Shown one piece after another: positions 42,582 to 55,545 of a stretch of 64,000 nt of DNA. The stretch is from positions 6,266,501-6,330,500 of the forward strand of contig JAILWY010000024.1 of the NCBI GenBank assembly GCA_022113835.1. The letters run 5' to 3'. The DNA is from Atopsyche davidsoni (lineage: Eukaryota; Arthropoda; Insecta; Trichoptera; Hydrobiosidae). The notes under the pieces were generated by a model. The model saw nothing but the letters and a program-made list of their open reading frames with translations, did no database searches and was not told where the DNA came from. A program made the translations under genes and the position numbers. Position 1 is the first letter of the stretch; each line of letters starts with the position of its first letter.

Positions 42582-42764
42582 TTAACATTGGCCTATGCTT
42601 CTTTTCGCCGTCACCATAAAATTTTTAATATTAATGAAATCTTGTGCAGATGCTTTTGAATTCTTTACAGTTTCAGTTTTCATAATTTCTGGTCCCTCTT
42701 TATTGTTACCGGTATTTCTATGTTTTGGCCTATTGTCTGTCAAAAGTTCTTCAATATATTCATC
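42582..42764 (-). other. Coding-like minus-strand frame without start (60 codons)
   Basis: Opens after a TGA with DEYIEELLTDNRPKHR and ends ...FMVTAKRSIGQC, TAA. Polar, lysine-rich. It is unique in the window and lies just beyond the repeat edge at about 42580. Exon or pseudogene piece; not recognised. Confidence 0.22.
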
Positions 42765-44169
42765 TCATGTTTAGAATACTTCATCGTGCTTTATTTATTG
42801 ATTTTGACTTGATTATTATTGTTCATATGAATGGCTTTGGTGTATATTTATTTATGAGAATTTAATATCTCTTTTATTACATTATGCAGTTTGAAGGAGT
42901 CGTGCAATTATTGAAGGGTTTCTAATTCAATGCAATGTTTTTTCAGATGATTTTATTTGGGAATTTAAATTTAATTCTTAATGACTCATTGTATTTGTTT
43001 GTATTTTTTTACATCATGTTTATAATTTTCTGCGTTTATTCATTAATTCAAATATATCTCAGTTGTCATGCACTCGTCTCATCGGTCACTCTTTCATTTT
43101 CACATTGTGATTCTCAACCCGTATTTTTGTTAATAGTTATTTATTGCTTAATCAGGTAAAGTTTTTTTTTAACTCTTTTTACTTTTTGACCTGCGATTGA
43201 TAGTGATTGAGTAATGCTCGGCGGTGAGTTTCACAAGAATTGATTAGATTACGTACACCTGTTATTGCAAAAAAAAATATTGTATATTTTGTGTAAATCT
43301 GTATTATATAAAATGTTTAACTGTTCTTCTAATCTTTATAATTCAGTATTAAATTGTTTTATAAGTATTGCATTTTAAATACAAATTGCTTCAAGTATAA
43401 CATAGATTAGATATTTCAGTAAAAATATTGGCAAAATAAATTCAATGAGGCTGCATTAATACGAGTGTTTTAAAATTATAGTCGTACGGGATGGCTGCAA
43501 CAGGTTGAAAATACACTAAATATTTATTTTAAAATATGGTGTTTTTTTATGAGCAAAGGTCGTCTTGAATTTAAAATCAAAAATATATGGTAAGATTAAA
43601 AAAATGATCACACAAAAGTAAAAATTAAGACAGCAGCGATGTATTGAAGGTATACTCGGATATAAACAGGCCAATTCGAACTCATTACAGATCAAACAGT
43701 TTTTAGAACAATTAAAATAACTATCGCTACATTCCGATAGTCAATAATATTGTGATCATTCCAGTCACATAGATTTTTATAGCAGTTTCCGGTAGCTTGC
43801 GGTGAGTGTTTAAACTTTACACAGAGTAAAGTAACCACGGGTTTTGGAAATATGATCTTTAATCGAGCAGTTAGTGAATCTTCAAAAATACAAAGTCATT
43901 TAATGAGCTTTACATACTTTTCAACATGGTATTCTTATTACTTCTAAGACTAATATTACAATTGGAATAAAGGATTTAAAATGTATTCAAAAACATTAAT
44001 TATAATATGAAATAGCATATTTGCAAAAGCCAAGGTAACTTTACTCTGTGTATAATTTCTATAGAAACATCTATGTTACTGGAAAGATCGCTAAATTATT
44101 GAATCTCGGGAAGAAACGAATATTATTATTAATTGTTCATTAAACTGTATATATATATATATATATATA

Positions 44170-45371
44170 CAGTTAGTAAGAAAAGAGCGTAACTTGCATA
44201 AATTATAAAAAAAATTAAGTCTTGTATTAGAAAATAGTAAAACACGTAGTTAATCATACATACTTAGATGTTTTATTATCAATAAGGTGTCTTGACTCCT
44301 TGCATTGTTCATAATAGCCAAGCATCTTCGAGGCATAATTTCAACTAATTTTTCTTCATATTCACGGGATAATGATTTCTATATGGCTTTTAAATTGCAA
44401 GTAAGCTCAGTGGCATTTAGCGTTTTATTCCCTCAAAGTTTAAGCTTCATTAACGTTTAAACGTTTTTAATTGGGTTTGCGTCAGGAGATTGTGAAAGCC
44501 AATCCAAGACCTCGATGTCTTTATCTTGTTTCCACGCGCTGCATAGGCAACATCGGTGTTTGGGGTCATCATCTTCTTGTAATATCCATGACTCACTTGG
44601 GCTTGGGATCAGACTTTGGGCAGATGGTAATAATGCTTTCTGGTATATTTGGTTCATCCTTGCAGCATTCAAAGTTCCGGTAAACAAGTTCAAATTGCCA
44701 AAACCACGTTTTGGGAAGCATCCCCAAACATGCACCTTTACCGGATGTTTTACAGTTTTTTCGACCTGTCTGTTATCGGCAGTTGACCAAGCACGAGGTG
44801 AGATACTAGTTGCCTAAAACGAAGCTTCGTTTAAAAAGATAGTCTTGTCCCAGTCGCGGTCTTTGTTTTCTTGTGCCCAGGACATTCTTTTCTGAAAGGA
44901 GCGGTTTCATCAGTGTGCTTCGGTATTTTAATCTCCATCAAATGTCTTCTACTTGTAGCTAGAGATATATTTAGTCCTTTTTGCTTTAGTTTTTCTTGTG
45001 CAGATTGCAAAGATAGAGGTGGTTTCTTCTAAAATAGGTTAGTTATCCGCTTACCCTCGGCGGATAACGTCTTTTTTGTTTTACCACGTTCTGGTAAGTC
45101 ATTGACGTGTTTCGTTTCTAAATATCGGTTTTCCCACTTGGTCATAAACGCCTTTGACTTATTCATAAACTTTGAAGCCTGAAAGTGTGACATTTTTATC
45201 TCAAACTTATCTCTGGAAATATGCACTCTGTGCGAAGTGAACACAAAGCTGGATAACTTTTACGATGCATTAAGGGCAAAACGTTGGACTATCTGCTGGT
45301 TTCTTTTATTTTGAATTTTAAAACCCCGAACACATTTTTTTACAGTGTTCACGTTCTTGTAAAACAAACTG
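44170..45371 (-). mobile_element. Tc1-like transposon, decayed
   Basis: Ends CAGTTAGTAAGAAAAGAGCGT and, reversed, CAGTTTGTTTTACAAGAACGT are imperfect inverted termini, each next to TA (44168-44169, 45372-45373), the Tc1/mariner target. At 1.2 kb it is shorter than usual for Tc1 elements (about 1.6 kb). Confidence 0.8.
44457..45244 (-). pseudogene. Tc1-like transposase, broken
   Basis: Frames in order: N-terminal DNA-binding part 45244-45029 (VNDLPERGKTKKT), middle with frameshifts, and catalytic part 44735-44457 (VWGCFPKRGFGN, LQEDDDPKH, LSQSPDANPIKN). The first catalytic Asp is Asn (IFLNEASF, codon at 44829-44831). The last acidic residue (PIEN in active relatives) is Lys. Dead on two of three DDE positions. 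Confidence 0.85.
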
Positions 45372-45566
45372 TATATAGGATCCCCGTCGATTAAATTAGC
45401 TATGTTTCTACCCTATAGATGCACACAGAGAGGTGTAACACTTAATAATCTAGAAATATTAGAGATTCGTAAACAATCTAACTTAAATCAAAACACATTA
45501 CTTAATAATATTGTTTTCCCGTCCTCATCACCTTTATTAAACATGTTTCCACTATAATTTATCTAC

Positions 45567-45670
45567 TTCTATTATTATTACTATCGTCTATTATTATTAT
45601 GATTATTATTATTTTATCAGTATTGTTATTATTGTTATTATTTTTTTATTATTAAATTTATTATTATTAA
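45567..45670. repeat. (ATT)n / (TTA)n low-complexity stretch
   Basis: Imperfect trinucleotide run (TTATTATTATTA and variants). No other feature. Confidence 0.85.
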
Positions 45671-45818
45671 AACGATAAACACAAAAAAAAATTTAGTCCA
45701 TAACTAAACTAATTGTATAACCCTCATCTACTTTTGTCAATTTTTTATTGTTATCAATATCCTGTTAGTTGTATTTAAGCATATGTTTTTTGTATATTTT
45801 GCTAGTTTAGTTATGCAT

Positions 45819-45848
45819 CTGATGATGACCTAGTCTATTTGGTCGAAG
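45819..45848 (+). repeat. Hammerhead-like motif, long-stem type
   Basis: CTGATGA-T-GACC, 9-base loop, GGTC, GAAGC. Resembles the motif at 6696 with a shorter stem and a changed GAAAC box. Lies just outside the Tc1 remnant. Confidence 0.3.
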
Positions 45849-47759
45849 CTAGTAATGCAAAAAATTTAATAAACTCAAAGTGAAGACAAAATACAAATGT
45901 ACTTTTATCATTATAATTTTATAATTGTTAGTTTATAAAAAGAAGGCAATCATTTCGTACAAGTTAAATACAATGAATTATTTAGGAAAGATTATTTTTT
46001 AAGAAGGGACGTCCAATATAGCTAATAAAGTATGTTTCTTAAATAATTACAGTGTATGTGAAACCTGCAGTTATTTTTCATACATTACTTAAGGTATAAA
46101 GAGTAACATTAGAGTAAGGTAGGAACATTAATTAAGGTATTGATGTTGTTCTTGATAGTTGAAATTAAATTCTACTATAAAAATAAATTAAACCTAAAAA
46201 AAAATGTTTTGTTGCAACATATATTAGAACTAATATTGTGTATCATTCGGGGGTGTTTTTATTTGATTGACTTTTATAAATCCATGTTTTCTGGCCAATC
46301 TGGTAACATTAAATATAAACAAATTTGAAAAACATAATTTTAAACCTGTTAAAAATTATAAATACAAAATTGGATTAGTAACAAAACATTAACATTTTTA
46401 GTGAAACCTTAGAGATGATCTTTTATTATATTTCTAATATAATTAATGTGTGTTTGTGTGTCTTTTTCATTTTTAAATTTCGCTTCTTTTCACCTGAAAG
46501 TGCTGACCTAGCATTTTGGTGAAACTAGACAAAAGTGAAGTGAAGACAAAATACAAAGGTACTTTTATCATTATATATATAATAAACAGGATTGACAAAA
46601 CAATATAACATAAATATCATATTCAATAGATATTATTTAATTTTGATCCGAATTGCAAGTATTTTATAACCATTATCCATTATAAATATATCCTTTTACC
46701 TGACAACTAAGCAATAAATAACTATTCACAGTAACATGTGTTGAGAAACACAATGTGAAAATGACAGAGTAACTGATAAGAAACACGCATGTTATTTCAA
46801 AATTGTAAGAAATTTCTCCACAAGTATACATTTGATTTACTACGCGAGACATATTTTCATATAATAAAGGTATTCTTTTTACTACACCTAATAAATACAT
46901 CTACATGCATGCTATAATTATATATGACAATGATACAATAAATAACGGACTTGCAGTCATTGCACATGCCTTTAATGAATTTTTTCAATGTATGTACCAA
47001 CAATTTTGTCTTGTTTTTTAAACAAAGCGATCATCCACGGGATGGTGCAAAGATATCATAAAAGCCGAACAGAACGTTAAATTTCACAGATGATCTATTA
47101 TTTATAATATATAAATATAATAGAATAAGTGATTTATAATAATCGATGAGTCTTTGCTTTCTGATAAACAGGCACTCCTTGATTGCTTATCATTCTAATA
47201 TGCGGTCGAGTTTGACTTTGTAATTAAAGATACTGCATGCATCGAGTGATATTTTTGGTTTTTAAAAGATCCGGGGATCGGACAACGATAAACAACAGGT
47301 AAACAATAAAACATCATAGATCAAATTTCATTTGAGATAATATAGTTTTATTTCTAATACAGCGATATATTTATGATTTTTAACAAAAAGTACTTGATGA
47401 AATTATGAAGTTAAATCTAAAAATAAGAAATGGTTTTTAAATATTATTTTTATTAAAAGCTGCCAACAAATATGTTATTTCTGGCTACTGATCTGTTAAA
47501 CCTAATTATATATTTAGGTTTAACACGTTTAAATTTCCTTGTATATATACGCGTATAGCTGCTGCTGTCTTCACTTTTACTTGAAAGTAATCAATATTTT
47601 AATCGTATCTAATATTTTCTTGTAATCTTATCAGTTATATCTGATTAAAATTGGTTACCGACTTCGCACTTCAATATCACGATTTGGCGTTTTTTGAATA
47701 AGATTTTTGAAATAAGTGATTAGTGCATTTTCAACTTGTTTTTTTTTCTAAAGCAAACA

Positions 47760-47791
47760 GTTTCGCCAACATGCTTGGTCGGCATCTTCAG
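47760..47791 (-). repeat. Hammerhead-like motif on the minus strand
   Basis: Read on the minus strand: CTGAAGA-T-GCCG ... TTGGC-GAAAC, a complete core. Two further minus-strand relatives lie at 1321-1350 and 50245-50274, where the stem is GACC/GGTT and the box is CAAAAC. Confidence 0.38.
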
Positions 47792-49256
47792 GCGAGATGA
47801 GGCTGCATTTGCTATTTACTATAATAATAACCGATACGATACAAGAATATTCAATTTTCTAAATGCATTCTAACTTAATTATAACGCTTAAAATAAAACT
47901 CACGTCATTCAGTGATCACAGTTCAAATTTCATGTATTTTTTACAAATTCAATTATGGATTTAAAATTTATAACCTACAGTTATTTAGTATTTTTCAATA
48001 TTAAATTTCTTTAAAAAAATGAAAGTTTTTAATTTTGTATATATGTGTATTGTATCGTATATAAAGCTACTGGTGAAAAGTAGTAAATATTTTCCATAAA
48101 TTAAAATGCAATAAATAAAATTTATATTCGCATTAAGGCGGTGGACAATTGTTTTTTTAAACGAATTCAAAACTGTAATATTTTGTTTAATAACAGAGTA
48201 TCCGATAAAATACACGAATGTTCAATTTTATAAATGCACTCAAACTTAGATATAACACTAAAAATAAAACTCACGATATTCAGTGATCACAGCTAAAATT
48301 TCATTACAAACATATTTATTTTACTAATACAATTATGTATTTAACTTTCATAACAGATAGTTCTTTAATATTTTGATTAAAAAATAAAAGTTTTTCAATT
48401 TATTTTTATATAAAGTATCGGTTTAATAAAAGGTATATACTAGAATAAAATATATAAAAACACGATAGAACAATAGTCTATATATTTTTTAAATAAAATT
48501 GATATTCACATTATCACGTTAAATTGTTTTTAAAAACTAATTTAAAACTGTAATAATTTATTTATTTACACTATACAATTTTACAAGCTGTATTGGAGTT
48601 TTTTTCTAACAGTATTTTTCAAAGCTTAAAGTATTTCAGATAAATATCCGACTAGATCTTGCTTATTTACAAGTCTGAGAGATATAAAATTAATATCGCG
48701 GTTCCCCGAAATATGTCATGGGTTTTCTGAAAGTAAATTATCGCGTAAGACCGGCGATAACACAAGATGACTTTTGCACTCCTTCCGAAAATTATTTACA
48801 TTATAGTTTGATAAAAATATTTATTTCAAAACATATTTATAAACCATGCAAATACATTTTTAATCTTCAATCACCAATCTTAATAAACACTAAAATCTAC
48901 AATACACTAAACAACTAGTTAAACTAAATTCAATGATATAAAACACTAAGAAAAGAATGATGCCCTTCATAAAACCTCCAAATGTAATATCTAGCACTTG
49001 GAAATACAAATTTTCAAAATTCAAGCTAGCTGATTTGATCTGATCAAAAATTGCGCTTACAATAATAACAAAAAGAAAATAAAATGAAAATCAAAAAAAA
49101 AAAAAAACTCAAAACCTTATTTCTTTATATTAAATTGGATTAATGTTAATCAGATGCGTATTTATTTACCCATGCAGGTATTAGTATGTTTATGTGATTA
49201 AGCATATTTTTTCACACATTGAAAACGATTAAAGAAAACTCTCAGAAAATATCATC

Positions 49257-49334
49257 GTGACTTGTGAGGGATTCGAACCCACATCCCCAAGCTTTCATGG
49301 CCGGTGCATTTATCCAACTATGCTAACGAGCCAC
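49257..49334 (-). ncRNA. tRNA-like SINE head, minus strand
   Basis: Reads GTGGCTCGTTAGC, TAGCATAGTTGG (A box) and GGTTCGAATCC (perfect B box), ending GTCAC, which pairs with the first bases (GTGGCT/AGTCAC). The anticodon stem is poor, so it is a SINE promoter rather than a working tRNA. Confidence 0.7.
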
Positions 49335-49594
49335 TGCAATTTAGTGAGAATTTTTAATAATCATAATCTACATATGAACCAATATGCCCAGGCTAATCAA
49401 TATTTAATGATTTGCAAACACTGGACTTAATTAAAGTAACAAGTGAAGCATTTTTATATCCAAATATGGTTATTATTATTTTTAAAATCTATTGATGTTT
49501 AGCCGAGACGCGCACCATTCTATTTATATTAAATTGGATTAATGTTAATCAGATGCGTATTTATTGCAGATGCGTATTTATTGCATAAATTGCA

Positions 49595-49672
49595 GTGGCT
49601 CGTTAGCATAGTTGGATAAATGCACCGGCCATGAAAGCTTGGGGATGTGGGTTCGAATCCCTCACAAGTCAC
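49595..49672 (+). ncRNA. tRNA-like SINE head, plus strand
   Basis: Identical in sequence to the head at 49257-49334 but in opposite orientation. Intact A and B boxes suggest polymerase III promoter competence. The tail GATGATATTTTCTGAGAG continues for about 70 bases, without a poly-A. Confidence 0.7.
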
Positions 49673-49752
49673 GATGATATTTTCTGAGAGTTTTCTTTAA
49701 TCGTTTTCAATGTGTGAAAAAATATGCTTAATCACATAAATTATTTCTTTAT

Positions 49753-52414
49753 CTTAAAAATAAACAATAATAATTTAATATGGTTTTAAATTTATTTAAA
49801 AAAATATATGTCAAAAGTGAATTCTCTAAACTATTTTTGGGAATGTTTTGTTAGATTTCTTATCCGAATTGATTGCCAAGGTCTCAGACTTGCGATTTGA
49901 AGTGAGTCATAATGCTCAGCTGTGAGACTCGTAAGAATTGATAATATTGCGATAAGATTGCGAACAGCTGTTATTAAAAAATTATCGTATATTTTGTGTA
50001 AATCTTTGAAATTCAGTTTTAAAATGTCTTATAAGTATTGCATTTAAAATCCAAATTGTTTCAAATATAACATTGATTAGATATTTCAGTAAAAATATTG
50101 GCAAAAAAAATTCAATGAGGCTGCATTAATACGAGTGTTTTAAAATTATAAAATATAAAATTATAATTATAAACGGTAATGAATTAAGATAACTTTTTAA
50201 ATACTTTACATTTAATGTGTTTCATTTAATTCTTAGCCCTACTAGTTTTGAACCATAAGCCTGGTCATCTTCAGATGCAAAATAAACTAACAAAATATAC
50301 AAACAACATACGTTTAAATACAACTCACAGAGTAAATTTTACAATAAAAATTCGATATAATTGGATGAGGGTTATACAAATAGTTGGATCACTACACATT
50401 ATAAAGACGTGGACTAAAATTTAGTTTTGATTGAAATAAAAATATAAATATATAAAAATAAATACAATTTTTTTATTTGTTCGTAAAAAAGGAAACTTTG
50501 TTTCACAAGGAAGCATTGCTCGCCCTAAAAAAATGCAATTTTTTACTACTAGAATTAAGTTAAGATGTGCGGTGCAGTTCTAAAGAGTTAAAAAACTTCA
50601 TTCGATAAATGCCTCTGTTTTGGAATTTAATTATAGAGCAATGTTTTCGCAATATTATTGTGGCTGTGCTGCTCGTTCTTCAGCATTTTTTTCAGTAAAA
50701 TAAACATGTTGTCCGTTTTATAAATAAACAGCAAGATGTTGAACAGTTGGAAATCATTCGTGAATACTGAAACTAAGAATTCAGCAGACAGTTTTAGTTG
50801 AAGATTGAAATGCGTCACACATATGGGATTAGATTTATTTTCATGGCGTTGAAACAATGCTTGCTCTAATTATTTATTCTACAAACTTGACCCTTAAATA
50901 CATATTTTACACTTGTGGTGATATTTCCTCGATTCGTATAAAAGTATATTTACCAATTTTACTATTGAAGTCTCAGCATGAGGTACTTTAATTAATTCAT
51001 GACAGGGTTTTCATGAAGCTAAGTCTTAACAATGTATAGTATTTACGTGCAAGATAAGTAAGTCCAAGCAGCCAAATACAATTTTTTTTAAGGTAACTGC
51101 AATTATTGCATCGAGACACGACTGACAATCAATCGATAACTAACTAATGGCGTCCTGTTTTTCATTGTTTGCTTAGGCATAACTCCCAAAAAAGTGCTAA
51201 TTATTTGAAGCTTCAGGTGTAAGTGCAACCTCAGTACATTTAAATGGCCGACTCGATGAGCCGTTCTTGGCCTTGGCTAGTCATTGACGACACAACTGGC
51301 AATCGAATGGTCAATAAACAATAACTTGCTCGCAGCTCTACGTGCTTAGTGTGCCAATATTTTTTCTAAGCACATGTAAAATAATATTTTTTATATAATG
51401 TGATGAACCGTTAATGTTTCAAACACCGCACAGGCAGACTTTTTTCTGTTTACGCAGCCAATGCATATCTTGTTAAATATATTTTTCTCACAAATACTTT
51501 TTTTTCATACACGCTCGAAAATAGATCGAGACTAAACAGATCGATGCAGAGATCTAGGCATTCCTAATTTATTACAAACAGATGTAAAGAAATATACTAG
51601 CGTATATAAGAAAAACTGTGCGTTGGTATTTTAATTTTACAAGAGTTACCTCCCGCTATCAATAAGTATATTCGGCAAAGCTTTATAATAATAAAAAAAA
51701 ATATTTATAGAACTAGTTTTTTCTCTGTATATATTATTTTTACTTTTTGGCCTGTGTTATCATAAATTTAAAATCAAATATGTAATTATAATGATCTTAA
51801 AACGATAAAGAGAAAATGTCAGATTGGTCAAATTCGTTGCGCAAAAGGACGGAATATATTTGCACATATAATCAATATTATAATGATATACCAGAGAAAA
51901 AGTTTACAAATAAAACAGTACCGCAATTACTAAATATGTTTTGTTTAGTAAGGCGGTAAAAAATTTCAAATAATTCTCTAAAAATTATCAAACCTATCGT
52001 AAAACATGTCCTTATTAATAGAAGCCAATTGATAAATTAATTAATATATGAGGTAAGTCGGGTTAAATGATTTCATATGCCACCTTCAACCTATGGAAAT
52101 AAAAAAAACATATATAATATGAGTGTAATATATAACGATGTAACTCCTACTTTACTTAAATCAGGACCGTCGTATCTAAACAATAAGTAAAAAATATATT
52201 ATTGTGCAATTCAGTCTGTTATTTGCTCGACTAAAATGTGTTGCAGATATTAAAATGTAAAATATTGATAAACATAATTTATTATTTCTTTTTATATGTG
52301 CAAGAAGAGGAATGCTATCAAAAATACTCTCTCGTATTTTAAAAACAAAACACCTAAAGAAATTATAATAGTAACAATTGACATAAAGATAAAAAAAATA
52401 CACAAACCATAGAC
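49753..52414. repeat. Segmental copy 2 counterpart of 860-4147, no gene seen
   Basis: Follows copy 1 closely from about 50710 (2445 of copy 1). A 76-codon antisense frame at 50627-50857 includes THFNLQLKLSAE, also readable with stops at 2450-2580; possibly a remnant of a transposase, but I cannot assign it. Confidence 0.5.
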
Positions 52415-52580
52415 CAGGGGTGGCCAACCCAAATGACCTCGCGGGCCACTTTGGTAAAGGATTATAACTCCGCGGGCCGCATATAAAATTATATATCCCT
52501 GCATTAGATTTAGATACACATAATGAGTTATAATTATTGAGTTTATTATTTATCTTGCATGAAAACATAGATTATATACG
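52415..52580. mobile_element. hAT-type transposon terminus (copy 2)
   Basis: Counterpart of the end at 4148 inside segmental copy 2, with the same flank and only a few substitutions. No transposase accompanies it. Confidence 0.6.
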
Positions 52581-53096
52581 TACATTGAAAATAAATATAT
52601 CACACTAAAAATCAAGTATGAATGTGATGAATGTGATGGTTGGCCAGGCCCGCCATAGTCGATAAGATTAACAATATCTGTACCATCTTTGTATTGGGTT
52701 TGGAGGTACATATCAGATGTAAAACATAAAATCGTTTTATTACAAGAAACAATTTTCTGAAAATGCATCGTTCATATTCAAAATCTTTATTTGTTAGATA
52801 TAAACCATCACATGTATTTAACACGATTCGTGAAGTATTCATGTCTTGATCTACAAAAATAGTAAATAATTAAAATAGTTTGACAATTCCGGTTTCGTTG
52901 CCGGCATGCGTCATTTTTTACACGTTATTCATGGTCATGAACTATTTACAAAATTGCCTGCGGATCTCGCTTCATACGCACCGTAATTCAAAAAGGCAGC
53001 GATGAATAAAGGTAAAGCGTTTTCGAATATATTGTTCTGTACTTTCACTTAAAAATGTATTTGTAACATATGAATGATAAAGAATACCGGCGAGGC

Positions 53097-53324
53097 TATA
53101 AATAGTATGGATATATCCAAGTTCTGTGATGGGTGACGTCATGATCGCAGATTTGCCAGCCGCTCGGCATTTTGCTCGGCACTGAAGTCTTTAGTTTATT
53201 CCGGCGAGCGGTCGAAGTAGTCGTCAGTGGAGCTGTCAGAACTTGCTTCTTTGGAAGGAAATTGCATTAGCAACTTATATCCTTTGGTAAAGGACTTTCA
53301 TTTGGAATTATTCCGCATTTAACG
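53097..53324 (+). other. Promoter and putative first exon, cassette C
   Basis: TATAAATA at 53097, TGACGTCA at 53134, and a donor GTAAGT after 53324. It has the same 25-base insertion and in-frame TAG as cassette A, consistent with A and C being recent sister copies. Confidence 0.42.
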
Positions 53325-54134
53325 GTAAGTAACATGAAATAAATATATATAGGAAATGCATTACTTTTGAAGATTTTTTGCACAACTTGTTTAAAAAGTA
53401 AAATGTACACGCCCATTTTTTATACACATTTCGGAGCTCCTACTTGTCTTCCATTGTTTTATTTTTGCGACACACAAATCATCCATAGACAGTAAATATT
53501 ATTGTCTATTAAAAATAATCTCATATCGCCCTTATTTTATTTATTATTTATGCGTTGCATAAATTAATACCTAAACGCTAAACGCGAATTAGCTTCTCTT
53601 AAATATATTTAAAAGAGATTTTTATTATTTTTGTTTAAAACGAGCCACGATTTTTAATTATAGTTATTTGTAGAAATAGTATAAATTTCAAGAAATGTTT
53701 TAAAATATTTTATAAGACTACTTGGAGATGGTTAATTCAATATTAGAGTAGTATTTTCTTCATTTTATTGTAAAATTTTGGGTCAACCTAAGAATAGTAT
53801 AATATTAAGTATTATAATATAAAAAAATATATATTTTGTATCAGTCTTCAAATAATACAATCAGAACGGCTACAAATGCTTCTGATAATAGCTACTTTGG
53901 ATATTGTTAAAATAATATTAAAAAATGATTTGCCAATAAATCAGATATGACATGAAGGATATTCTGTAACCAATATACACCATATTAGACATAGACTAGG
54001 GTTCGAAGCCCATCTGTGTTTATCATTACCTATAAATTATTACCTTTACCTATTAAATATAAATTAACCTATAAATTTTCTGCAGCTGCCTTTAGATTCA
54101 AATAAAACTTCACCGATTTTGGTCTCAGTTTAGA

Positions 54135-55545
54135 GTAAAATCGTGTCATTTAATTAGTTTAATTGTCACTTTATTTTTCTATGTTGAAAGTTGTTTTTTC
54201 TACAGAGTATTGAAAAAACTATAAATTATATTAACCATTTTTTTACTAGTTAATTTATGTCCATTTTAAGGTCAAATAAAATCTTGAAGAAGTTGAAAAG
54301 TCTTTTGAAGAAAAAATGTTTAGGATTCTTGAAAAATGTACCGGACGAATCTCCAAATTACTACACTTTAATCGGAAAAAACACATATTTATCATATTAA
54401 TAGTAAATTTATAACAAATAAAAGTATATTGTTTTCGGAAGAAGGGATGTATCAAACTTTTTGCATTTAAATATTTTTGATTGGTGCAGTCGATTTTTCG
54501 CAAAACGGACTAGACAATGATCAAAAAAACTCGATCATGGGCCCAAGACCCTTAAGAATTTGATGCTTCGGAGAGATCGCATGGCTTGAGGTATACTCTA
54601 ATAAATACCTTAGCTACTCTTGAATACTTTTTAATGCATCTTCTTATCTTTGTACAGTTGTCCTTATGGCTGGAATCCATTATATGTTCCCAATTCATAG
54701 TAACCTTGAAAAACTCATGTCTTTACTTATAAAATATATTTTACGGCCGCACGATAAGAAGCAGCTGGCATGGCTCGAGGCTCTTATCTGTATCGAAAGA
54801 AGGAAAGCCACTAGGCGGTAGTTTTTTAAAAATATTTTAAAAAATCTAACTCCATGTACGAGTATGTTAAATTAATTTTGTTTTTGTATTTTAAGTATTT
54901 GTTTGTAATTTTTTACATCATGTTTAAAATTTTCTCTTCATTTTTACATCATGTAAAAAGTGGTTTATAATAATCGATGAGTCTTTGCTTTCTGCTAAGC
55001 TAGTACTCCTTGATTGCTTATCTTTTTGATATGCGGGCAAGTTTCGGTTCATTTTACCAGAACAATCAGTTTGGGTAAAAAAAAAAAACATATTTATAAA
55101 ACATACAAAAAGTATATGTAAAATCATAAAAAAATATTTAACTATAAAGTAAATGTTTAATGAGAGTACTCTTAATTATTTTTGGGAATGTGTCGTTTGA
55201 ATTTTTATTTAAATTGATTTTTGACCTGCGATTAATAGTGAATGAGTAATGCTCGGCTGTGAGTTTCACAAGAATTGATTAGATTACGTACACCTGTTAT
55301 TGCAAGAAAAATATCGTATATTTTGTGTAAATCTGTATTATATAAAATGTTCAAACTGTTCTGTATTCTGTTATGTTCTGTTAACTGTATCCTAAGCACA
55401 TAATATAAAAAAAAAACCAATTAAATAAATAATTGTACTAAAAAGTATGTTATGAAAAGTGGATAATATTATTGTAAATGGCCTGAAAAATAACAAAATA
55501 ACTTTTTCGATCACCGCTACAGCAGAAAATATTTTAAACCAATTA
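54135..55545. mobile_element. 1.4-kb insertion in copy 2 flanked by a duplicated 150-bp block
   Basis: The block from CCAATATACA(C/T)CATATTAG to TTTTGGTCTCAG occurs before (53970-54130) and after (55548-55705) it, but once in A and B. The inside matches 41746-42560 and then repeats seen near 47131 and 43190. This looks like a rearrangement bringing in sequence from the 41-43 kb region or a relative, not a single transposon. Confidence 0.5.

Larger units (their letters stand above)
40000..44147. repeat. Dispersed-repeat region without recognised gene
   Basis: Diverged copies of families also seen in the duplicated units: GTGCATTTTGAGAAAA plus hammerhead-like motif (40510-40604), TTTCCGGTAACATGCGG (about 40990), the MITE relative (41746-42257), and the core GACCTGCGATTGATAG (about 43190). 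A minus-strand frame at 42582-42764 is the only coding-like stretch. Confidence 0.5.
45671..48279. repeat. Dispersed-repeat region without recognised gene
   Basis: Contains hammerhead-like motifs at 45819, 46494 and 47760(-), the GGTTTATAATAATCGATGAG family near 47131, and a block like position 1 at 47913. The short ORFs here do not look coding. Confidence 0.5.
49129..49740. mobile_element. Inverted pair of tRNA-derived SINEs in one insertion
   Basis: 612 bp flanked by the 12-base duplication TTATTTCTTTAT (49117-49128, 49741-49752). It is absent at the matching place in segmental copy 1 (about 850), which shows the empty site. The outer arms are exact inverted repeats of about 180 bp, each with a 78-base tRNA-like head. 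The centre contains a second direct copy of a 36-base block (49129 and 49526). Confidence 0.75.
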
